Assembly: GCF_003589595.1 (NCBI RefSeq)
Contig: NW_020653337.1
Span: 6,156,217-6,220,216 of the forward strand
Source: Hyposmocoma kahamanoa
Taxonomy: Eukaryota > Arthropoda > Insecta > Lepidoptera > Cosmopterigidae
Length of the DNA stretch: 64,000 nt
Direction of reading: 5' to 3'
Each line of letters starts with the position of its first letter. Position 1 is the first letter of the stretch. This document shows positions 56,525 to 64,000 of the stretch, in pieces. The position numbers were made by a program, and so were the translations under genes. The notes under the pieces are model-generated. The model did not search any database, was not told the DNA's origin, and worked only from the letters and a program-made list of their open reading frames with translations.

Positions 56525-56602
56525 TTAGTTTTTTAACACCTGTAAAATAGCCACGTTGATCTCGCCATCGCCGCCGCCAGACGAAAAATCATCAGCGCCC
56601 AT
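56525..56602 (-). CDS. weak candidate first coding exon
   Basis: A minus-strand ATG in good context (AAAACAATGG) opens MGADDFSSGGGDGEINVAIL, followed by Gln, a possible CAG|GTGTTA donor at 56540 and, unspliced, a stop after 25 codons. The base composition stands out from its neighbours. I do not recognise the protein and found no second exon, so this is a guess. Confidence 0.18.
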   Translation of the reverse strand: MGADDFSSGGGDGEINVAILQVLKN

Positions 56603-56659
56603 TGTTTTAGATTCAGGCATATATTTTGTCCCGCCAAACTGAACTCTACCTCCTAAGAA

Positions 56660-58125
56660 ATAGACCCTAGTCTAGTTTAGGCGCATGTTACGCCCTTCTC
56701 TTATCATCAGTTTTAATATTAACACGTACAAGTAGTCAAGGATAGGGTAGATACTTTAATATTATCTAAACGCTGTTTAGGCGACTTTTTAACTCGGGTG
56801 ACTTACCATACAAAATTTAATAAAACTATAAATTCACTTAGCAAATCATTTATTTTGTGGAGTTATTAATTAAATACATTACTATAATATCTAATCTAAG
56901 TTACTTTATTAATTAAATTACATTCTCTCTTAAAAAGTACTATCATTTATGTATGGGAACTGTTTTTACGCTCACTACCAGATAACGTTGCCCTAACTTT
57001 ATTTTGTAGTTGATTATTGGTCCAGTAAATCCAGTAATAAAAATCGTGGTTCTATCTTTAAATTCTAAAGTTACTTTAGCGCCATTTTACAGCAAGAATC
57101 AACTGCTATAAAAATAAAATAACATTTTTTTTCTGGCCATGTGACCAAGTGTTTTTTTTTTACTTTTATTCATCTTTTTTTCATAATTATTAACTTAGAC
57201 AGAAATATAGTAAACTATTAGGGCAAATAAATTATAATTTTAATTTTTAATTATAATTAGTATGAGCAATTTTTTTATATCGTACAATGGCCGTAGATGA
57301 CTGGAAATTACAAAAAAGAAATTGAAAAAGCATTGTCACAAATGGATTGTTGTTAGACTACTATTGAAAACGACAATTTATGCCAGAAACAAAATATAAA
57401 AAACTATACATTCAAAAATTAAGTAACATGGCTAACCCAATTTTACTTGGTGGCGCCGACCTCGACAACCGCGTTGCATTAAAAAAAAATTTATATTAAA
57501 TACTTTGCACGGTCTTCAGTACATTCTACGGGCCAGTACATTATAACAGCGTTTGTCGAACACTTGTCATCTAAACCGGGGCTTAGTCTATGGTTAATAG
57601 TGTTGAAAGTTTTCTGTGCAAGCGGCGCGGTCAGCGCAGGATAGCAACTATACAAGGTAACAAAATTGGACAAACAAAAAAAACTTAAATGCTAAAAGTG
57701 AATGAAGTTCTATATGTGATATTAATATAATTTAAATATTTAGAGCTCACCATCACGTCATTGTGTTTGCCTTTTTAAACTTAATTATTAATAAGTTGGA
57801 CGCAGTGCCAATCTTATTAAGTCGATAAGTAATCCTTATATCTAACTACTAAACTAAACAACATATAGAAGAATCACGATATTGTTCTCTCATAATAAAA
57901 CATTCAACGTGTAGCATTATGTTGCCGACGTATTGAGTGATGTTTCGTTCAATCTGCAGACGGCAGCACATTAAGCTACAAATTGACAGATCTTGTTCCG
58001 TTGCTCTGGAGGCGATATTGACCAAAAGTGTATAGCTTGATGTGCTGTTGACTGTACCTACGCGTTCTAGGCGACACTATCAACCTGTTACAGTTCCCTT
58101 AGCGAGGAGTGCTTTCATAAAAAAT
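56660..58125. other. stretch with no recognised feature
   Basis: AT-rich with poly-A and poly-T runs; a base-balanced patch at 57500-57660 has no recognisable coding. Nothing supported. Confidence 0.4.
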
Positions 58126-58129
58126 AGTT

Positions 58130-58139
58130 NNNNNNNNNN
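58130..58139. other. assembly gap (10 N)
   Basis: Ten N bases; any reading frame across this point is unreliable. Confidence 0.99.
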
Positions 58140-58343
58140 TATTTGGCTCCATGTGAAGACGATCCTATGTGAAGTGCCGCCATTACATATGCCACACCTT
58201 GCAGTTTCTCGTACACATGCAAAATCTACCGCACATTACATCAGTTCGTCGTGCTATACTAAAAGGTCAATGCCACTTGCTCTCTACACACGCATACATA
58301 AATTAATAACTATTGTATGGATTCAGAATCACAAGGAAAACTT

Positions 58344-58566
58344 TTGGGACGCCTGAAATTAGACGCTAAAAGAAGCGCTGCAGTCTGTAGCTCTTCGGTA
58401 ATTTTTAGTTCACTAATTGTGACTGCAAAAGTGGCGCGCGCGTAACACGACAGTGACACTGCAAATGTGCTGCTAACTATTGTATGAAAATTAGCAGTTG
58501 CGCGGCTGCATCGCCACTTTTGCGTGACTGCAGTGCTTCTATAAACGTCTAATTTGAAGGCGCCTA
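58344..58566. mobile_element. MITE-C copy 4
   Basis: Left GGGACGCCTGAAATTAGACG, right ACGTCTAATTTGAAGGCGCC. Alternating CACTTTTGC/GCAAAAGTGGCG words make a strongly palindromic interior. One of the two most complete copies. Confidence 0.8.
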
Positions 58567-58569
58567 TTA

Positions 58570-59770
58570 TCGTATCATCTCCCTATTGCAGATTTATTCA
58601 TTGAATACTTTAAAAAAAATAGTTATCGTTAGAAATTTGCAAAATTTACCTCTAAGAAGGCAGTTGGTATAAGTAATTGCATAAAGCGATAATAATTAAA
58701 TTAAAAAAAAATATTAAGATTGTTTTTAAATTATAGATTTTTAAAATACAATGCTCATACATACTGTATTGTATTATTATTACTTATTCCAATTTGCATA
58801 TTTTTAACAACATAATGTGTTTCGTTATAACGTTAGTAACAACAGTTTTATGGTAATTTATTATAGGATTATACATTGCAAAGCGATAAAAAGTAACTAT
58901 TATCTATTCACTTATTATTTAAGAATTGTGATTTAGTATCGTAATAGTGAATACTAAGTATATGTTCCAAAAGGAGTCGTGTTATTTGAATACGTTTTTT
59001 TACTTGGTATTAGCACTGTTTATAATAATACAGTCAATCGTACAAACTAAACAGTAATGTCAGGTCAACAAGAGAGGGCCAATGTCTACCAAAGCGGAGA
59101 AATGCAAAGTTGGACTTGACATATCCAAAATAAGCCTACTCCACATCGTTTAAGTAGAAAATATTTCCACACTCAGGGCCACATAATTACTTCTTACTTC
59201 AAATCCTCCAATGAGAAATCACTTATTATGTCATAGAGTCGATATAATATATCTGACGTCCACTAACTAAAAATATTCTGTATTTATTGTAATAAAGATA
59301 ATATTTCTAACAACGGGGGCTGTTCCATTCGGTGGTATGGGAAAAACAGCAAAACATCTAATTACAAAACAAACGGAATCACATTTCATCGGTGATTGAA
59401 TATTATATATGTAATTTTTCAGTTTTCGTCCATTATAGCAAAGCTCAAGACAAACTAGTCGATTTGAAGTGAAACAATTGACGACACCCGTCAACTGTTT
59501 GGAATTCGGGCTGGCCAATCGGAGCGCAGTTGTCACAGTAATGATTTGGCAGAATAGTTTTCAAACAAATCAAATAACATTTCGTCTCTATTTCTGGTTA
59601 TATACTCGATGGAGTGGGTCCACATTTTATGACATTGCAATACGAGACTCCGTGACATGTTACGAGTAATTGCTACGTGAAAGAGGACGGACAGTGACAA
59701 TTTCAGGGACCGTGACATTTCAATGCACCAAGAACCCGTCACGTCTCACACTTGCTACGCTAAATGTGGA
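58570..59770. other. stretch with no recognised feature
   Basis: AT-rich; small inverted words around 59470-59500 (TTGACGACACCCGTCAACTG). No gene or repeat family recognised. Confidence 0.4.
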
Positions 59771-59772
59771 TT

Positions 59773-59907
59773 TTTTATTATACCAAGTGACGGGACAAGG
59801 CGTGCGCCTGTTATTAAGCGACACCCCTGTCCATAGCAGTTGCAGTGCCACTCAGAGCTTTCAAGTGCAAAGACCTGAAAAACACTGCCACTGCGCGAGT
59901 TACCGTT
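59773..59907 (+). repeat. REP-A copy 17 (3' truncated)
   Basis: TATTATACCAAGTGACGGGA through CACTCAGAGCTTTCAAGTGC to ACTGCCACTGCGCGAGTTAC. Confidence 0.9.
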
Positions 59908-59989
59908 TATATTAGTGTGTGCTTATATATAATTAGTAAATTTAAAATTCTAAACTTAGGTAAAGTTTATAGGAAATGTAACTATTTTT

Positions 59990-60330
59990 CTTTTTGACTT
60001 TTGAATGAGTCAACCGTGACCATGGGACCTGTACAGGGCCCAAAACGTTTGGTTTGTTTTTAACTGCCTCCGTGGCCGAACGGTTATCATGTCCGGACTG
60101 CCACGCAGAGATCTCAGGTTTGATTCCCGAGTCGGGAGAAATATTTGTATGGCCTACATTTATTTCTCTCGTGAGTTTGGGTGTAATTTGTGGTTGTCTT
60201 TGTGTGTGTCCATGGCACACACAAAGACAATGTGCGTTATTATTGTGTGTTTGAAAAAACAAATACACGCGATTTAAATCCGGAATAATAGTTTCGTTTC
60301 CTATGTATAACAAACCTAAGAACTCGTTAG
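59990..60330 (+). mobile_element. Penelope-like 3' end, copy 4, split by SINE-1
   Basis: GAGTCAACCGTGACCATGGG, CTGTACAGGGCCCAAAACG, then a SINE-1 insertion (60062-60244), then ACACGCGATTTAAATCCGGA and ATAGTTTCGTTTCCTATG. Confidence 0.8.
60062..60244 (+). repeat. SINE-1 copy 8 with palindromic tail
   Basis: The head and B box (CAGGTTTGATTCCCG) are conserved. In place of the usual CACCCGCGACACAGG the tail reads CACACACAAAGACAA, an exact reverse complement of the preceding TTGTCTTTGTGTGTG (60194-60230). It is inserted within a Penelope-like end. Confidence 0.88.
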
Positions 60331-60551
60331 GTAAAGTTTGTTTTGCAAATACAAAATGAACTTGTTTGTAAGTTCGTTTTATAAAACGCAGCCTAAGTCT
60401 TGACCTAGCAACGCAGCATACACGCTGCTGCCGTTAATCACATCACAGATAAGTTAGAGGATCTGCTTTGGAACCGAACTTCAATTATTTTAACCGTTAA
60501 TGAACATCAAATATTGGAATGCTGTGAATGGGTTTCGAAATGTACACGATA

Positions 60552-60806
60552 TCGATGCCTTACATTCTCAAACTCGTATCTTGTAAAGAGTGATTATTCA
60601 GGAGATAGCAAAACTTAATATTTATTTTCAATTTCTTATCAAGGGTGTTAATTTGGATGCATTACTTTGAGATTAGGTAAAAGCCAGTGTGTGAATATGA
60701 AGGAAATGTGAAATCAGTCTGCAAAATTTGTATATACCATCAATATTTTGCATTTCAGTAACTTTGTGATTTAAGATACGAATTTGAGAAAGTAAGGCGA
60801 CGATAT
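60552..60806. mobile_element. MITE-G copy 2
   Basis: Left GCCTTACATTCTCAAACTCG, right GAATTTGAGAAAGTAAGGCG. The interior is collinear with 23123-23360. Confidence 0.75.
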
Positions 60807-61240
60807 GACATTTAACTTTGAACATCAAGCTGACCTTTGGAGATCCTGTACACTGTCGGTATTCAAATAACTACATTTAGTATTACTGTCCTGATTGTAA
60901 AATAACAGTTTAAATTTACGACTTGTTATAAACTGCATTGTTAAAATGTGCGACTTTTTTTTACTATCCATGATATTTTTTGCCCTTGAAGTTGTTTTAC
61001 TGCAATTATTAGTGTTTTAAAATTTGATGTGGCTGAAGTCCAAAGGAAAATTGCCATCGATACAGAGAATATTTGCTATGGGGTCAAAATCAGTTAATCC
61101 ATAAACAATGTTCATGGAATTCATAATTCAACGTCCATTCAATCAGAACCGCTTTCCCAAAACTGTAAAACGGTCTTAAAATTATACAGCTTGGAGTATA
61201 TTTTACAGTAAAAATAACCAACGAAGCCCTGTCCATAAAA

Positions 61241-61444
61241 CGGTCATTCTAGTGTTCACTACCTAATTTCTGTGGCAATTTTTGTGACATAAATATTGAA
61301 GTATATTATCGTACAATTAATAAATAATATTTCACGATACAATACTCGAATATTAAATAATATTTTAGAATAAAAAAATCGAATATTTAAATAATAAAAA
61401 TTGCCACAAAAGTTAGGTAGCGAACACTAGAACGACAATGACCG
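61241..61444. mobile_element. MITE with ~45 bp inverted termini
   Basis: CGGTCATTCTAGTGTTCACT .. TGTGGCAATTTTT is mirrored by AAAAATTGCCACAAAAG .. CACTAGAACGACAATGACCG with a four-base difference. The centre is AT-rich. Confidence 0.8.
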
Positions 61445-61631
61445 AGAGCATGTCTTTAAAATATAAAGCATTAATATCCAGTTGCACTAAACTTGCAAGT
61501 CTTAATTAAACCAATGCTTGTAATGCAAAACACTCTTAATACATTGTGTTAGTGCCTTATCATATTTCACCTGCTCATGGGGACCCCGAATAATGAATAT
61601 CGGGGGGGTGGAAGGAGGGATAAAAAAACCC

Positions 61632-61860
61632 GTTCATGGACAGTAACAGCGTTTACTTTACAATTGAATATCAGAATATGATAATACGGGGTACTTACCC
61701 CATTTAGTTTACCACTTACTGCCTCTTCATAAAGATATACCAACAACAAATTTCATTCATTTAATTTACATTGAATATTTTATATTGAATCGATATAAGT
61801 GCTACGGCTCAAAGAAAACTAGTGACATTTTTGTGAGCTATTTAAATACTGTCCATGAAC
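61632..61860. mobile_element. 229 bp element with exact 14 bp inverted termini
   Basis: GTTCATGGACAGTA at the left and TACTGTCCATGAAC at the right. Lies just downstream of the TFIIB stop codon. Confidence 0.65.
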
Positions 61861-61919
61861 TGGTTAAGCGTACTTAAATATAGTGCAAATGGACATTAGA
61901 CCACGATTCAATACTCCAT

Positions 61920-61925
61920 TTTATT
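61920..61925 (-). terminator. candidate TFIIB polyadenylation signal
   Basis: AATAAA on the minus strand about 140 bases past the TFIIB stop codon. Position is plausible but unproven. Confidence 0.4.
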
Positions 61926-62062
61926 GCGAAGCGGTGCCTATATGGTGTCACGGTATGAACGATAACCCCCTCATCAGATGCACTGGATTGCAGCATAACA
62001 ACCATTTTTACAATACCCATGAGAACTACAACAAAAGGAAAATATACAAAAGTACACACCAA

Positions 62063-63507
62063 CTACATTTGCGGAAGGAATTCGATTGGCGTGGCGAACT
62101 TGAAATCTTCGGGGAAGAGTTTCGCCGCAAACGGGTACATGAGTTTGTACGACTGTCTGATCGTAACGTCAGCCACGCCAGCAATGTCTCCGATCTCTTT
62201 TTGGCTGCGTTTATCTTCTGACGCCTGCAAATGTGACATATAAGATGTAAAAATCACACATAGGTCGCCTCGGTGATCTAGTGGTTAACACTCCAGACCA
62301 GAGGTTCCCAAACTGTTTTGTTTTGCTTAGACCCCCTGCCTTTTAATATTGTTTACTTTTACAAATTCAACAACATGCTAGGGAGAAACTTTATAAAAAC
62401 AAAAACTAATGTTAAGTTTTATACATTTATCAAACCAAACGTTTGTGTGAAAATTACTCCATAAGTAATTTATATGTCTATTATAAGAAAATATTATGTA
62501 TTTACACAGGTACTAATCAGTGTATTGTGGATTATTCCATTTATGGAAAGCCAAAACTTTGGTCACTGTCTTCCAAAATGCGTTCTACACTCGTGGTTAA
62601 CGTGTTATGCACACCTACATTTTTTTCCTTACGTGTACCCTTGTACGTTGAAATGGACCCCTAGGGGACAATATAGACCACTTTGGGAATCATCGCTCTA
62701 AACTCAAAGTTAAAAGGAATTCAAAGATGAATTCCGGGTAGCATTTAGGAAATGGACAACCTGAATGTGCTATTGTTTATTTAGTTTCTCTAGCACTCAT
62801 AATACAGGATAATTCCAAAAATGCAATTAGAGCTAATAATTAACTTGAAGATGTAACTTGCCATTAACAAAAAAGTTAATGACACATCACAGCTCTGGTG
62901 AAATTTACAGAAAACAAGGTTAGAGTTATATATTTTTGTTTTTAGGACTTTCTTAGTACATCTTAGCTCTTAAATTTTATACTGTAATATTACGCCCTCT
63001 ATGGAAAAGTGGAGGAATGCATGATGTGTCTTTGTATTTGTGTCAAAATTAAAATAAAATTAAATTAAAATGTGTTTCACCATAGGTGCGTATTTTGTAG
63101 TCAATATTATTTACATTTCGAAATATAATTTCATTTTCCTGTCTTCTTACCTGTGAGGCCATATAAATAGCGGCTGCTGCGACAGAAATAGGGCTCCGTC
63201 CGGACACAATATCCAGCTCGCCAGCCTTCCTCGCAATATGCGTCGCCGCGCGCTGCACCGAATTCGGCAGTCCCAGATTCGAGCAAAACCGAGACATGAA
63301 ATCAGCTGTTGTAATCAGATCTACTGAAGTCTCCAATGCCTTGAGGATGAGTTTGAAACATCTGCCGATCTCTTTCTTGCTGATTTTGCTGACGGCGCAG
63401 ATTTCCTTGAAAGTACGCGGTACGCCCTCTTGTCGGCACGCGATGTAGAGACAGGCGGACGCAATGGCATCGTTCGCTCTTCCTTTTAAGTTTTTGCCAT
63501 CATGCAC
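62063..63507 (-). CDS. TfIIB: transcription initiation factor IIB, C-terminal exons
   Basis: Two minus-strand coding exons. The first, 63507-63151 (119 codons), follows acceptor TTTCCAG and encodes [52 protein letters not shown] and [15 protein letters not shown], ending at donor CAG|GTAAGA. The second, 62224-62066 plus stop at 62063-62065, follows acceptor TTTGCAG and encodes [20 protein letters not shown] through [11 protein letters not shown] to EFLPQM. These are the first cyclin-like repeat (most of it) and the second repeat of TFIIB, which bind TBP and promoter DNA to place RNA polymerase II. The intron is 926 bases, phase 0, and holds a hAT-like insertion. Reading frames are intact. The zinc-ribbon and linker exons are not seen up to 64000 and must lie beyond the right edge. 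Confidence 0.97.
62266..62297 (+). repeat. tRNA-like SINE head fragment
   Basis: CGCCTCGGTGATCTAGTGGT then TAACACTCCAGAC, an A-box-like segment, truncated at the start of the adjacent hAT-like element. Inside the TFIIB intron. Confidence 0.5.
62298..62702. mobile_element. hAT-like non-autonomous element in TFIIB intron
   Basis: Starts CAGAGGTTCCCAAACTGTTT and ends AAACTCA preceded by CACTTTGGGAATCATCGCTC, an imperfect inverted terminus. CAGAGGTTCCCAAAC is typical of hAT-family ends. No transposase; short frames inside are incidental. Confidence 0.6.
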
Positions 63508-63774
63508 CTGGAAATTTAGACCCAATACTGACACTTCTAGTTACATAGATATATATACATTAAATCTACAAACATGTGGTAACCGTTAAATATGGTTACA
63601 GTAAATGATAAACAGGTAACAAAAGTAATTACCCACAATAGAAAGCAAACTAATAAAAAAAAACAAAATATATTTATATTTTCACATTACCCAAATTATT
63701 CTTTATTGCATTGTTTCTTATTATTACATAACATAACACTTTTAATCGAAAATTAATTATTTCCATCATCATAA

Positions 63775-64000
63775 CACAGAGCAGTGACAGCAAAGAGGGA
63801 AAACAGTTGTTTCTTACTCAAGAGGTCGACGATTCAAATCCCTGTGGCGGCATGTATCCACTATTTAAAATTTTAAGTTACGCATATTTGTGAATATTTG
63901 TGAAATGCTAACAGTGAAGGAAAATATTGCAATAAACCCTGCACTGCGAAGAGGGTTCACAACCCTTGAAAGACGTATCCCCAACCCGCGTAGATCCAGA
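63775..64000 (+). repeat. SINE-3 copy running off the window
   Basis: B-box-like GATTCAAATCCCTGTGGCGG, then AGTGAAGGAAAATATTGC and CCTGCACTGCGAAGAGGGTT, CCAACCCGCG. It corresponds to the head and body of 24388-24668 and lies in the next TFIIB intron. Confidence 0.7.

Noticed and set aside
61883..62221. 112-codon plus-strand open frame
   Set aside because: Antisense shadow of the last TFIIB exon and its 3' region.
1..64000. CRISPR array, operon, phage or plasmid features
   Set aside because: No regularly spaced direct repeats, no clustered long ORFs and clear spliced eukaryotic exons; the window is insect nuclear DNA.
63508..64000. Search for the upstream TFIIB exon
   Set aside because: Only intron-like AT-rich sequence and a SINE-3 copy are seen; no splice-bounded minus-strand coding matches the preceding part of the protein.

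Overview
The window looks like nuclear DNA from an insect, most likely a butterfly or moth. It is AT-rich, has spliced genes with long introns, and is crowded with transposable-element remnants of the kinds common in Lepidoptera: tRNA-derived SINEs, mariner, Penelope-like elements, non-LTR retrotransposons and many short inverted-repeat elements. Nothing prokaryotic is present: no operons, CRISPR arrays or ribosome-binding sites.

Two host genes can be supported, both on the minus strand. At the right edge (62063-63507) are the last two coding exons of the general transcription factor TFIIB. The 119-codon and 53-codon exons are joined by a 926-base phase-0 intron, and the 5' half of the gene lies beyond position 64000. 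The second gene is an unrecognised secreted protein. Its first coding exon (48812-48893) encodes a start codon and a classic signal peptide. Its next recognisable exon (14024-14525) encodes an N-glycosylation-rich segment with a polybasic site. The two exons join in phase (1|2, giving a Glu codon) across an apparent intron of about 34 kb, and the gene must continue leftwards past position 14024. A weak phase-compatible candidate for the next exon lies at 4004-4130.

Nearly everything else is mobile-element debris. Main families: (1) REP-A, about 290 bp, 17 copies, class undetermined; (2) a tRNA-derived SINE, 8 copies; (3) two further tRNA-related SINE families; (4) Penelope-like retroelements, one with a partial reverse transcriptase (55378-55975) and several 3' ends sharing a conserved structured block; (5) several non-LTR (LINE) remnants on both strands; (6) two mariner copies of one family (20489-21150; 26262-28640), plus an antisense relict of another mariner type (42590-42960); (7) at least ten short inverted-repeat (MITE-like) families, including a three-level nest at 25843-28950 (inverted-repeat element > mariner > LINE). 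Two 10-base N runs mark assembly joins.

The left two-thirds of the window is therefore probably intron of the secreted-protein gene, and 49-62 kb is intergenic or upstream sequence, both colonised by transposons. I saw no clearly novel multi-gene system. The most interesting item is the orphan secreted protein, followed by the structured Penelope 3' block and the nested elements.
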